A program made the translations under genes and the position numbers. A DNA stretch of 64,000 nucleotides from Pollenia angustigena. Taxonomy: Eukaryota > Arthropoda > Insecta > Diptera > Polleniidae. This document shows positions 34,915 to 45,907 of the stretch, piece after piece. Location of the stretch: contig OV884058.1 of assembly GCA_930367215.1 (NCBI GenBank), forward strand, positions 108,585,802 to 108,649,801, given 5' to 3'. The notes beneath the pieces were generated by a model that ran no database searches, had not been told where the DNA came from, and was given only the letters and a program-made list of their open reading frames with translations. Numbering within the stretch: the stretch's first letter is position 1; every line of letters starts with the position of its first letter.

Positions 34915-35335
34915 ATATTAGCGGAGTTCATTCAAGTATAAGTGATGTAATAGTGCAAATACAAAATATCATAGTTTTTTTGTAAAATCCAACAACAAAA
35001 CACACAGAGATTTCGTTATATTTTATAAAAGTGCTACGATATTTCTGTGGTTTTCATGGGAAACCGCGTATGTCTTAAAACAAATTGTTCAGGACAGCCG
35101 AAAAACCATTCTAGATCAAACTATGTGCTAGGTATTGCACTTTTTAAACTTTGTCATTACGTTAAAAAATCGGAATTGATCCATCTTTTTTCAAAAAAAA
35201 TGTAAAGAGCGTTCAAAATTAGGCAATATGGCATCAACATATAAATCGAAAAAATGGACACACGCGCTTGCCCATGAAAACCACAGATTTTTCATTTGCT
35301 CTTTTGCAATCCTTATATTGAACTCCGCTATTTGA
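34915..35335. repeat. Imperfect palindrome nested in foldback element
   Basis: TTAGCGGAGTTCATTCAAGT at the left is inverted at the right (TTGAACTCCGCTA), and the inner segments TTTCTGTGGTTTTCATGGGA and CCCATGAAAACCACAGATTT form a strong inner stem. Probably an independent MITE inserted in the larger element; its exact borders are not clear. Confidence 0.7.
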
Positions 35336-35440
35336 TTAACATTAAGAAAAATTGTAAAAATCCACAAAATAAAAAATCGATTCAAAAATATTTAAATTTA
35401 TTTTGTATTTTTATGACAGCTACGAAAGGTGCTGTATCAT

Positions 35441-35610
35441 AATATGATTGCTTCTAAATTTATTATGATTAACATGATGATAATATGATTACTTCTTAGC
35501 TTATTATGATTAACATGACAATAATATGATTAATTTCTTAGCTTATTATGTTTAACATGACAATAATTTGATTACTTCTTAACTTAGTATGATTAACAGA
35601 ATAATAATAT
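35441..35610 (+). repeat. 41-bp tandem repeat, four units
   Basis: AATATGATTACTTCTTAGCT-type units start at 35,441, 35,482, 35,523 and 35,565, with a partial fifth at 35,606. Each continues TATTATGATTAACATGACAA with few substitutions. The spacing is 41 or 42 bases. Confidence 0.9.
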
Positions 35611-35766
35611 GATTAAGGGAAAAATATTATGATGTGATAGTACGAGTATATTTAGTCATAATATGATTCAATAATAATCTTAATATGGTGACTACAATCA
35701 TAATTCTTATCATAATATGTTGCTCTTAGAATATGTTTACCACAACCATGTTTTTTCTTTGCGTGT

Positions 35767-36730
35767 ATGCAGAAAAGATTTAGATGGCGTGTCCGGATTT
35801 GGAAATTCGGGATTTTGGATTCGGTATTTTAAGTTTCGGGCATATGACCCCAACCCAAATAAGTTAATTTGTATATGGTTGTGGCTTACTACACAAAGTC
35901 GTGGGAAGGAATATCCTGAAAACACTCAAGGGCTGATCTTTCAATACTTATGGGAGAGGATCAATGGATCATCTCTAGATGCTGTTGCTACTCAACAGAT
36001 GCTGCTAGCATTTTTTCAAAAGCAGAGTATAGCTCAAGCTCCTTGAAAGGGGGCAAGTGTATACTCTTACCGGATTATACACTCAAATTGCTACTTGTGT
36101 GTGCTGGTTGCTCTCATACTCAGGGCGGTTGGTAAAGATCCACCATTAGACCATATGACAGGAGCTCATGTAAATCTTTTTAACATCTGTGTGCTTTAGC
36201 TTTAGCTCTTAGGTTAGGCCTTCGATGCCAGGCATTAAAGTTAATCTCGAACACAGTTGGGCGTTTTGTTTAAACATCTTGAGAGGCACGTCTTGGCGTT
36301 CAACTCGTGGTTGACAATAGCTGAAGCTTAACGTATATCTCCCGAGATTACGGCTTCCAGAGTGTCCTATCTGATACCAAATGAGCCAGAAGCCCTCAGC
36401 AAGCAATAAAGAGTTGCGATTGGTTTAAAGTAAAACAATTTTTTGAATCAGGAGGAAGCTGTGGCTTAAACCAGAACGACGGAAAGGAATCTTAAAAAAA
36501 ATACGTCGTTAGAAGCTGTTTTTTTTTTTCTTTAACTGCTGCCTGCTGCTATACAACAAATACTGCTTTGTTGCGGGCGTTTGTAGGCAATTCTGTTCTC
36601 TCGAAGAGCAAAATATTAGGCCGAAAAGCTGGTACTAATTTTCATCTTAAACATTTTTGCCAAGCCGATATGGGTTTCATAAAAGTTATTTAGACGTCAT
36701 TCGTGATGGTTACCTCTTATTGATCTATTA
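35767..36730. other. Unassigned, GC-richer stretch, maybe decayed LINE
   Basis: Less AT-rich than its surroundings. Open frames at 35,717-36,046 (+) and 36,209-36,406 (-) give protein-like sequence without a motif I can name. AGGTTAGGCC near 36,212 and the composition would suit a worn retrotransposon piece, but I have no motif to prove it. Confidence 0.3.
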
Positions 36731-37513
36731 TATCGGGTGATTTTTTAAGAGCTATAGAAAAGTTTAAAAAAAAACACATAAAGTTCAGAAAAATTCATGA
36801 AATCTTTATTTGAATCGATAGTAAGGTCCATACAATTTAATGTTTGAAGATTATTTCATGCAAATGTTGACCGTGACTGCGCGTCAAATGGTCTATCCGC
36901 TTTGTCCAATTTTGGTCTTCCAATGCGTCAATTGAAGCGGGCATGTGTGTATAGACATGAGCTTTAACATAGCACCACGAACGTGAAATAAAATGTTCAC
37001 CGAACTCGCCTCTCAATTAGTCCATTGTTAAGCGTGCTGCGTGGCATATGGCACCGTCTTATTGAAACCACATGTCATGCAAGTCAAGCTCTTGCATTTT
37101 GGGCAAAAAAAGTTGGATATCATCTCACGGTAGCGCACACCATTCACAGTTACGTTACGATTCGCATCATCTTTGAAGAAGTACGGTCCAATGATGCCAC
37201 CAGCCCATAAACCGCACCAAACTGTGACTTTTTCTGGATGCATCGGTAGCTCTTGCAATGCTTCTGGCTGATCTTCACTCCAAAATCGACAATTCTGCTT
37301 ATTAACGTACCCATTGAGCCAAAAATTAGCTTAAAGAAGCGCGCGATGAACTTTCTTAACAGAGCACGCATTTTGATAATAAAATTCAATAATTTGCAAG
37401 CGTTGTTCGTTTGTAAGACGTTTCATGGTTAAATTATAGACCAAACTGAAGATGTACTTCAGCTGTTTAAACCAGTGTTGCCAAAAATATAATAACTAAA
37501 AAATCACCCGATA
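36731..37513 (-). mobile_element. Internally deleted mariner with intact ends
   Basis: The termini TATCGGGTGATTTTTTA and TAAAAAATCACCCGATA are near-perfect inverted repeats flanked by TA (36,729-36,730 and 37,514-37,515). At 783 bp it is about 0.5 kb shorter than a complete element. The deletions are inside the transposase gene, so the ends could still be moved in trans. It is the best-preserved mariner copy here, implying comparatively recent activity. It differs from the 8173/49,364 pair in its ends. Confidence 0.92.
36830..37425 (-). pseudogene. Deleted mariner transposase
   Basis: Starts with MKRLTNEQRLQIIEFYYQNA, the N-terminal DNA-binding helix region, then skips from VHRALLRKF (about residue 35) to a segment equivalent to NKQNCRFW. 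The next part is well kept: HPEKVTVWCGLWAGGIIGPY and VTVNGVRYREMISNFF in one frame. Then MWFQ is followed by a stop and DGAICHAARLTMD (family QDGATCHTA), so the second catalytic aspartate is visible just after a stop codon. The RSCDLTPLDYFLWG region with the third aspartate is deleted; only SIDALEDQ and a tail ending near HLHEIIFKH remain. Confidence 0.88.
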
Positions 37514-37988
37514 TAACAAAAGATCTATAATGGAGCGAAATTAAAGTATTTGGACAACTATCTGGATAAGAAGCATACGAACATAGACAATGCTGGCATG
37601 TAAAGGGAACAACTTGATTATTAGGACCAAACTGATAAATGGGTGGCATTTATGGCCAATTCAATTATTTACATTAGCGATAACACTTTCTAACCTGGAT
37701 TTTTCTTAACCAAGGAACTAAAAGCAATTTTCGCGATAGAGACGAAGAGTGATCAAAATGATTATATGGTAATTAATAGTCATTTGGCACTACCATGGTC
37801 CAATTATTAGAACTACAACAATGCAACAATAGAAAAAACGACACGAATTTTGCTTGTAAAAATCATGATAAGATATAAAGTGAAGTCTTTTTTAAGGGAC
37901 GCCTATCTTAAGCGGAGGACACTTTTGCCTTGTCCCGTCAGCATTCTATAAGAAAAGCACTGATTTTTTTAAATGACATCGCCCTTGT
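37514..37988. other. Short spacer
   Basis: No feature recognised between the mariner and the large foldback element. Confidence 0.4.
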
Positions 37989-37996
37989 ATGGACAC

Positions 37997-40491
37997 TAGG
38001 GTGACCGTTATTTCTTTTTTTCGTATTTTCACTTGGGAAATCCCTTAGAATGATTCCAAATTAGAAAAAAAATATATATATAAAATTTTAGATCGTTTGC
38101 ATAGTTATTAGCCGTGCCTTGAGCCCACAAAGTTTGCTAAAATGCTATTTTTCTAACTATGGGTCGCTTTAACTGTGGATAACTTCCGTAATATTTATTT
38201 TAGAGAAAAATCTTATTTACAAATATTCTAGGGCTATATCTTGTGAACAATGTTGCTCTGTATTAGTTTTCTTTAACATGAATATTTAATCCAGAAAAAA
38301 CCAAATTAAAAAATAACACCGACATTTTCACATATCTTCGCATTCTTTGCCTGGTGATAACACTACGTGACAAATTTTCAATAAAGTCTTGACCAAATGA
38401 TTCTGACAGCTAATCTTTGTGTAATCCGAATATGAAGTCAGAATTGTCAAAAGTGTAACAGTTTTTGAGATATTCCAAAATAACCGTTATTTGTGTTTTT
38501 TAAAAAGATGATGTGACTGAAATGCAAATATCTTCAACAATTTTGAACGGACTATGTATTTCTTTCTTTTTATTGAGAGGTTATAAAATTTATTAAATAA
38601 CCATGGGCCGTTTGAAGAGATGAGTCATAAAATGGCAGAGTTATAGTGGACAAAACTTCAAACTTCATTATATATTTTATGATTTTGTTCAATTTTGCTC
38701 TTTTCAAGTTATTGTTTTTAAGCTAATGATTCCTAATGTCTTATTCAATGCGACATTAGATTATTTTAATATGGACAATTTGCGCCCAACAAGACTCAAA
38801 ATTTAGCTTTGTATATTTGAGGCTATCAGCGCAGAAGTGGTGTAACACCAGACTACTTATTATGAGATAATGAGGAGTTAACACTACTCTTGCACAATAG
38901 TACTTGGTTGTAACGGCTGATAGTCTCATTTATTTGTTGTGCTTTGATACAAATTGAAAGGTGGGTTAATTCAATTAATCTTCTGTAACTATGTAATTTT
39001 TGCACCGATCTGGATCCTATTGGGCACAAAATGTTCGTATTGAAATAGGCTAATGTCGTAAGTTATAAAACTTAAAAATTTTATTTTTTGGTTTAAAAAA
39101 CAACTTGAAAAGACCAAATTGATCAAAATCATAAAATTTATAACACTGGTTTACAGCCAAAAAATACCAAGAACCCACATGCCTAGATAAGTTAATTGGG
39201 ATCTCCTGAACACGAAAAACGCTGTAATTTATTTTTTCTAAGTACCGTTTTTTAGATAACGGTACTTTTGTGTGTTTTCGGTGTATGGTCCCACTCAAAC
39301 CCTTGTCGAGCCCAACCAAAAAGTCCGATCGAAATAAATGGCATATCGTTATCGGTAATTGAATACCTTTTCCGTTGATATGCTGAAAATTTCTATCTGA
39401 TAAGAAATGGCTGAGTAATGGCACCTAAAAATTCAAAATTTGCCTATTTTCTACGTTTTTTTTTCAAAATTTTTCATATTTATTTCGTTTTTTTTTCTAC
39501 GTTATAGTGAAGATCTGGGATGTTTTATTTTTGGACCAAATAGTTTATTTAATTACCAACATTTTAAGCGTAATTTAAAAAAAAATCGGATGAAAAATAA
39601 AGTTTTTATTTAGGATTTTGGGCTCCACAAGGGTTCGAGTGGGACCATACACCGAAAAACACAAAGGTACCTTTATCTAAAAAACGGTATTTAGAAAAAA
39701 AAAATACAGTGTTTGCGCTCAGGAGGTCCCAATTAACTTATCTAGGCATGTGGCGTTCTTGGTATTTTTCCAAATTAAAAATTTGTAAAGCAGTGTAATG
39801 AAGTTTGAAGTTTTGTCCACTATAACTCTGCCATTTAATGACTCATCTCTTCAAATGACCCATGGTTATTTAATAAATTTTATAACCTCTCAATAAAAAG
39901 AAAGAAATACATAGTCCGTTCAAAATTGTTGAAGATATTTGCATTTCAGTCACATCATCTTTTTAAAAAACACAAATAACGGTTATTTTGGAATATCTCA
40001 AAAACTGTTATACTTTTGACAATTCTGACTTCATATTCGGATTCAGAGGAAAGTTTTACATAAAGCTGTCAGAATCATTTAGTCACGACTTTATTGAAAA
40101 TTTGTCACGTAGTGTAATCACCAGGCAAAGAATGCGAAGATATGTGAAAATTTCGGTGTTATTTTTTAATTTGGTTCTTTCTGGATTAAATATTCATGCT
40201 AAAGAAAACTAATATAGAGCAACATTGTTCATAAGATATAGCCCTAGAATATTTGTGAATAAGGTTGTTCTCTTAAATAAATATTACGGAAGTTATCCAC
40301 AATTAAAGCGACCCATAGTGAGAAAAATAGCATTTTAGCAAACTTTGTGGGCTCAAGGCACGGCTAATAACTATGCAAACGATCTAAAATTTTTTATATA
40401 TATTTTTTTTCTAATTTGGAATCATTTTAAGGGGTTTGCCAAGTGAAAATACGAAAAAAAAAAATTGCCCATATAACTTGCGGTCACACTA
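37997..40491. mobile_element. 2.5-kb foldback transposon with 8-bp target site
   Basis: The outer ends are TAGGGTGACCG (left) and the complement of TAGTGTGACCG (right), immediately flanked by a perfect 8-bp direct repeat ATGGACAC (37,989-37,996 and 40,492-40,499). The left arm from 37,997 to about 38,700 is mirrored by 39,800-40,491 (shared: TTCGTATTTTCACTTGG, GAGCCCACAAAGTTTGCTAA, GAAGATATTTGCATTTCAGT). A second pair of arms, about 39,150-39,310 and 39,620-39,790, continues the same inversion (GCCTAGATAAGTTAATTGGG, GGTGTATGGTCCCACTC). An 8-bp target duplication points to the hAT or P superfamilies; I see no transposase, so it is non-autonomous. Confidence 0.92.
38700..39135. repeat. Inner inverted insert in the left foldback arm
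   Basis: Present in the left arm but absent from the right. It is flanked by its own inverted pair: AATGCGACATTAGATTATTT (about 38,746) and its diverged complement around AATAGGCTAATGTCGTAAGT (about 39,043), with GCGCCCAAC opposite GGGCACAAAATG. The same inner structure is in the fragment at 10,345-11,240, so it is a regular part of some family members or a MITE specialised for this site. A TAATGAGGAGTTAACACTAC stretch lies in its loop. Confidence 0.75.
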
Positions 40492-40499
40492 ATGGACAC

Positions 40500-41515
40500 A
40501 TTTCAATGGTCCCTTCGGTTTCCGTTCATGAAAAATTTCGCAGTATATTATTTTCGAGAATGAGACCCAAATGAAAGCTTCTGAGAAGTATGGATCTATT
40601 CTAACAAAATTTTAGAACGTGTCAAAATGACATCATTGCCCGATTTTGTCACAATACTAACACATTTTAATGAAACAATGTGCACTTAAGCGATTTCACA
40701 TGTACATATGTATGTATGTTTAGGATACATTAAGTTGGTATCCGTAAATTGCAGCCACTTACTTAAATAACTTTTTACTTTTTGTATGATAATAAAATTA
40801 CAGACTCTTAATTCTACAATAATAAGCTTTGAAAAAATAAGCTCCATTACTTTTTAATCAAAGATGTTTTAATTTCTATCCACTGTGTGGAGTTATCATA
40901 CTGCACCGAGTTTTTGTATGTGTGAACAGAATCTCGGAAAAAAGGAAAACCAAATACATACGTAAATAAATAAAATTAATAAATAAAACAAAAGTGGAAT
41001 TTATTCAAATGAAAATTAAAATTATCTCTTTTTATTTGAGTTTTGTTTTAAATTTTTTTGTATTTTTGTCTATTTTTTTTTTTTGCGCATAAAACTATTT
41101 AAAACTTTTCAGTGCAACAAATTCTGCACAAATTCAATTTAAATTTTCATAAAACTTTGTATTTTTGCAAACAAATATGAATTAATTAAAATATTTAAAA
41201 TACCACTGGGTTTGCTTAAATCGAAAAAACTATAAATAAATTTAAATGAAAATAATAAAAATCTATTATAGCTGAGTTGGCAAATGCATTTTAATTAAGA
41301 AAAAATTAAAAAAAAATCTAATCTTGTTAAAGCGATTTTCGAAAATGTTGGTCGCTGGTATACAATTGTGAATGACCCCTTTATCGTATAATTATAATTT
41401 TAAGTTTTCTAGCAGTTATTTTAGAAACGAAATAATTTAATAATATTAAAAAAGATCTTGATGATTTTTTTTAAATATTAAGTAATTTAAAGATTTTTAA
41501 TTCTAAAAGATTAGA
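40500..41515. other. AT-rich spacer
   Basis: About 1 kb without recognised genes or repeats; long runs of A and T around 41,060-41,080. Confidence 0.4.
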
Positions 41516-42130
41516 CGCGAGGACGTCTCACTTGCATCCATATTACATTCCCCTTGCGGTACCCTGAGAAAATGCCCAGTGTCTAGCTAGCTTTCCCCGG
41601 ATTATTCCCAAGACATCACTGCGGCCGCGAATCCTTTCGTTTCCCTGCAGTAAAGAGTGATCGACCTCAGTCCCAGATGTGACATAGCATCTAAACAGGG
41701 CAATTCTGATCTCCCAAAACGCGTCAAACTAATAACCCTGAGACAGGGGCATTGGCAGAGAAAGTGAAATTCCGCCTCTTCCAGATCATGACAACGTTTA
41801 CCATATTCTCTATCAACCACTTACCTTTTATAACCGATATTACTGTCCTTATCTTGTTTCTACTAAACCCAAATTACACGCGAGGTTTCCTCCCGTTATA
41901 GCTAGGCCATAGAGTCTAGGCCATAAAGCAGATATTCTCACCCTTAAATCTCTCCTGAGCCCTTCTGTACAACTCACAATTCATGAGAGTGCTACGGCGA
42001 GCCATCAAATTATTGATGAGGCCGTCGACAAGCATTATCGTCCAAGAGACAGCCTTGTTTGGCCATACCGTCTGCAGTTTGGTTTCACAGGCAACCCATG
42101 TGCCCTGCTACAAACGCCAACGTTAGTCAT
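41516..42130 (-). pseudogene. Probable LINE ORF2 C-terminal remnant
   Basis: A GC-richer block. On the - strand the frame 41,820-41,602 contains CHDLEEAEFHFLCQCPCLRV, resembling the C-terminal ...EExxHFLCxCPxL... motif of RNase H-containing or R1-like non-LTR elements. It is followed by RFGRSELPCLDAMSHLGLRS, comparable to the usual helix-rich tail. Upstream on the same strand further frames are interrupted. No RNase H or reverse transcriptase motif remains and the ends were not found, so the clade is undetermined. It is not the same subfamily as the LINE at 18.2 kb, whose tail motif differs. Confidence 0.55.
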
Positions 42131-42984
42131 TGTCCACACTTGCAATTTTTGTTGTTACAATTTTTTAAGCTTCTGCTTTGAAATTGCATTTGTGCCCAGA
42201 TCAAGGCGAATTGACTAGAAGGTGAGGTCAACTCTACAACAACACTGCTTCTGTGGTCGGGTTGTCAAAAATATTGCTTGTAAAAAAATAGGTTTGTTTA
42301 CATAAAAAACTAATTTGTATACAGTAGTTTTGACTTAACTGCCTTTTGTTTACGTGCACTTTTGACTTAACTGCACAAAATTGATAATTTTTGGAATTAT
42401 TCTTTATAATTCCATACAAATTCCTTTTTTAAGTGCACTTTCTATACCTGCACTTTTAAGTTAAATGCACAAAATTTTTGGCATTTTAAAATTATTTTCA
42501 TACAAAAAATCAAAGTTAGCTGCACTTTGACTTAACTGCCCAAAATACATATTTTCTGGAATTATTCTTCAAAATCCTTTTTTACGTGCATTTTATATAC
42601 CTGTACATTTTTCATATTTTTGGGCAGCTTTAAAATATTTTCATACAAAACATTAAAGTTAGCTGCACTCATAAAAATATATGGTGACCATTTTTTCACA
42701 TAATATCCAATTTAAGCTGTTTATAAAAATATAAATCGCAATTATTTTGTTTTTTCCATAAATTTTTATGTTCTTTGTGAATTCTCATTGCTTTTGTTAA
42801 TGTTTCTTTTGTGTTAAATAAACATACATACATGTATAAAATGATCTGTTATTTCCCAGTTAGCATAGTCTGTTTGTTAGACGATTATGTTTAATATCTG
42901 GCGAGTAACAAAAACAAAAACATCTAAATCTTTTTTAATTTATTATTTTTTTTTTTTATTTTTGGAATGAACCTTTTGGGACTC

Positions 42985-43285
42985 TCTGTAAGAGTCGTAT
43001 AGCAATTACTGAGCTACCTTAATAAGACCGTTTTTGAAGTATGAAAATACTATTGCCAATACAATTTTAATAAAACAAACCGGCCTAATGATCTGTAAAA
43101 AAGGATTTTCCGACAGGATGGTGTTGATTTCGCGACCTAAAGGTTTGTTTTACAGAAATTGTATGAAAATTAGAAGTTTTTGCATGAAAAATACGCTTGA
43201 TGCCCTTATTTAGGTAGCTCAATCATACGGCTGAGCATTTCACGAGTTGTAAAATTATACCTACATAAGTCTCATACGACTCTTG
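42985..43285. repeat. Inverted repeat around GAGCTACCT
   Basis: AAGAGTCGTATAGCAATTAC, then TGAGCTACCTTAATAAG (about 42,990), is mirrored, with gaps, by CTTATTTAGGTAGCTCAATC and TCATACGACTCTTGG (about 43,208-43,275). Probably a worn palindromic MITE within the pogo-like element. Confidence 0.7.
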
Positions 43286-43580
43286 GCATGCTTTTTGAAA
43301 GACTCGTTAGATAATCTCTACATATGTACATCATAAGCGATTCCCTTTACGATTAATATAAGCGTTTTTCGCTGAGTTATGGAAGAATCTCTCATAGGAA
43401 TCAGCACGTGTAACAGTTTCTCCCGTGCGAGGAATTGTCTGCAATAAAAAAATGAGCTCGTCGGCGATCAAGAACACTCCTTGTGAGATTCCCAGTAGAC
43501 TCCTAGACGATTGAAAATGCTAGCTGTTTTGAAATTAAATTTTAATAAAATATAAATTTATGCATTAATAAAATAATTTT

Positions 43581-44975
43581 TATACCCTCCACCACAATTA
43601 GTTGTGAAGAGGGTATATTAAGTTTGTCATTCCGTGTGAAACTTTTTTACTATTCATCTCAGACCCTATAAAGTATATATATTCTGGGTCCTTGAGTAAT
43701 TTTAAGTCGATTTAGCCATGTCCGTCTGTCTGTCCGTCTGTCCGTCTGTTGAAAACACGCTCACTTTCGAAAAACTCAAAAGAAATCAACAAACTTGGTG
43801 TCAAATTGCTTGTAGTTATCCTAAGCAGTTTGGGATTGAAATTCAGCAAAATCGGTTCAATAGGATCTGAGCTATGAATCAAAATGTGGAACCACCACCT
43901 AAAAAAAATTGATAATTTTGTTACAAAAACTAACATAAATGGTGGAAAAATATACAGAATGATATAAGATTTCGCCGCAATTCGTTTTATTCAACTGGAA
44001 ATCACGCTGTGAAATTTCGTGAAGATCCGTCAATAATTTACCCTAGACCCCATATAAGCCCTACTCCCGGAAAACAGTATATTAAGCCTAAAACCCTAAC
44101 TAACAATGCTATCATTACAAATTTTGGCAAGTCACAGTAACATAAGACTAGAAATTAAACTGTTAAGTTTCGTGAAGATCGGTCCATAATTTACCATAGG
44201 CCCCATATAAAACCTACTTACGGAAAACAACTTAGTACGCCTAAAAACGTAAAAAATAATGCTATCATAACAAAATTTGGTACATCAAAGTTTTATTGGA
44301 CAAGAAAAAAAATTGTGTTATTTCGTGAAGATCGGTCCATAACTTACCCTGGGCCCCATATAAACCTTACTCCCGGAAAACAGTTTAGTACGCCTAAATC
44401 CGTAAAAAATAATGCTATCATAACAAAATTTGGTACATCAAAGTTTTATAGGACAAGAAATAAAACTGTGTAATTTCGTGAAGATCGGTCCATAATTTAC
44501 CCTGGGCCCCATATAAACCCTACTCCCGGAAAAGAGTTTAGTACGCCTTAAACCGTAAAAAATAATGCAATCATAACAAATTTTGGCTCGTCACAGTTTT
44601 ATAGGACTTTAAATGATACTGTGAAATTTCGTGAAGATCGGTACATAATTTACTCTAGGCCCCATAGAAACCCTACTCCCGGAAAACAGTTCAGTACACC
44701 TAAAACAATAATTAATAATGCTATCATAACAGAAATTGGTACGTCACAGTTTTAAAGGACTAGAAATGACGCTGTGAAATTTCGTGATGATAGGTCCATA
44801 ATTTACCCTAGGCCCCATATAAACCCTTCTACCGGAAAACAGTTTGGTTGCCTTAAACCATAATTGATAACAAATCGTCACAGTTTAAGATTATAATAAC
44901 ATCATACAAATATTACTCCTTAAACATTCGAACTGTCGGTGGATTCGGCACAGCCGAATATAGCACTCTAACTTG
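43581..44975 (+). mobile_element. Mini-me/DINE-like element with tandem array
   Basis: Starts with the hairpin TATACCCTCCACCACAAT ... GAGGGTATATTAAG. It continues with CCCTATAAAGTATATATATT and a GTCY tract (GTCCGTCTGTCTGTCCGTCT) at about 43,720, the arrangement described for fly mini-me elements (related to the Helitron-like DINE-1/INE-1 group). After the tandem array it ends with the hairpin ATTCGGCACAGCCGAAT near 44,952 and TATAGCACTCTAACTTG. A terminal hairpin close to CTAA fits a Helitron-like 3' end, but this is inference. No protein is encoded. Confidence 0.65.
43980..44870 (+). repeat. ~150-bp tandem array, six units
   Basis: Units contain CGTGAAGATCGGTCCATAAT, then TTACCCTAGGCCCCATATAA and ACTCCCGGAAAACAGTTTAG. 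The GTGAAGATC landmark recurs at roughly 44,017, 44,172, 44,322, 44,478, 44,627 and 44,780 (the last as GTGATGATA). Units differ by substitutions and short gaps. Confidence 0.9.
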
Positions 44976-45251
44976 TTTTATTCTACTTTTAAATCAAACA
45001 TTTGCGGCCCTTTGTTCCTACTTGGAACCACAGGACATAATATATATAAATCAAACATTTTACTTTAGCTGCACTTTTGTGCAGGTAACCAATTGTGAAC
45101 CTGCACATTCAGGCAGGTAAATGCATTTACAAAAAATCGTGCAAAGGAGATTGTGCAGCTAAGTCAAAACTACTGTACAAACTTTCACAAATCGACCACC
45201 GAAAAAAAAACACCATATGCTGACTTGACCCCACCTTCTAGTCAATTCGCC

Positions 45252-45905
45252 ATGGACCAGATTATGAAATTCGAGTCTTGCAATTTTTCTATTTTTGATC
45301 TAGTCTTTCCTCTTCTCTTGTTTAATATATAAATACAACTACAGCCAATTTCAAGTTGAAAAGTGTGAGAATTACAAAATTGCAAGTCTAGACGATGACT
45401 TACTCTAGAATGTTTTTATTAAGAGACATTCGGCATTCCACTGTTTACTTGGATATCGTGAAGGCACCACCCAGAGCTGCAATGCTACCCTTGCTTTTCG
45501 TAAATATTAATTAATTGATTTTAATTTTTAAAGTAGGACGTAATGCCTTAAATTTCTAAAAAATACGCTTCATTTACCCACAATTTCGCCGTAGTGGTAT
45601 TTAATTTTTTTTTTTTTTTAAATTTTAATTTTATTCAAATTTCTGATCAACTTAAAATCACTTTCTAAATCGATCTAAGAGTGTCGGTCCATCCGACTGG
45701 CTGGCTGGAGAAAATTAAATAAATTTCAATTGATGTAACATTTGTATAAATGGGAGCTTTGCAGGGGACTTAGAAACTTGATTTCAACCGACAGATAGGC
45801 AGACATCTTTAAATAATTTATCTTCTCATAACGATTCAGTTTAGAAACACATATCTAAGGTCTAACATAAATATTGTAAAAATTACAAGGTAAATGGCAA
45901 ACTTA
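45252..45905. other. Spacer
   Basis: AT-rich, no supported gene. A pyrimidine-rich GACTGGCTGGCTGG stretch near 45,695 and a sequence about 45,740-45,800 (GCTTTGCAGGGGACTTAGAA, then GACAGATAGGCAGACA) look like a worn GTCY-type repeat relic. Confidence 0.4.
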
Positions 45906-45907
45906 TA

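Larger units (their letters stand above)
34473..35766. mobile_element. Larger foldback element, ACACGCAGAG ends
   Basis: The left end ACACGCAGAGAAAAAATATG with GGTTG is mirrored by AACCATGTTTTTTCTTTGCG and TGT at the right end, the same type of termini as the MITEs at 6031 and 12,551. At 1.29 kb it is longer because it holds a second inverted structure (about 34,915-35,335) and a 41-bp tandem repeat (35,441-35,610). The internal ATCATATTATG and AACCATATCATG motifs echo the ACCATATTATGGTTG units of the short members. Non-coding. Confidence 0.75.
42322..45175. mobile_element. Pogo-like 2.85-kb non-autonomous element
   Basis: Terminal inverted repeats CAGTAGTTTTGACTTAACTG (left) and CAGTTAAGTC-type complement (right, one mismatch: TTAGCTGC) are flanked by TA (42,320-42,321 and 45,176-45,177). 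These are the start and target site of pogo/Tigger elements. Near each end the motif TTGACTTAACTGCACAAAAT and relatives recur; on the left they form about three degenerate ~115-bp direct repeats (42,330-42,680) with GTGCACTT and TTTTCATACAAAA. No transposase is encoded; the middle is filled by other repeats. Confidence 0.88.
42205..45251. mobile_element. Palindromic MITE split by a pogo-like element
   Basis: Outer inverted arms: left GGCGAATTGACTAGAAGGTG with AGGTCAA from 42,205, right its complement ending TTCTAGTCAATTCGCC at 45,251 (one difference, A/G, after GGTG). The arms extend inward through TGGTCGGGTTGTC versus the inverse of GTGGTCGATTTGTG until they meet the pogo-like element inserted at their centre. 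Without the insert the MITE would be about 0.2 kb. Confidence 0.85.

Noticed and set aside
35717..36406. Possible LINE or host exon
   Set aside because: GC content is higher and frames look protein-like, but I could not identify any reverse transcriptase, RNase H or domain motif; left as unassigned.
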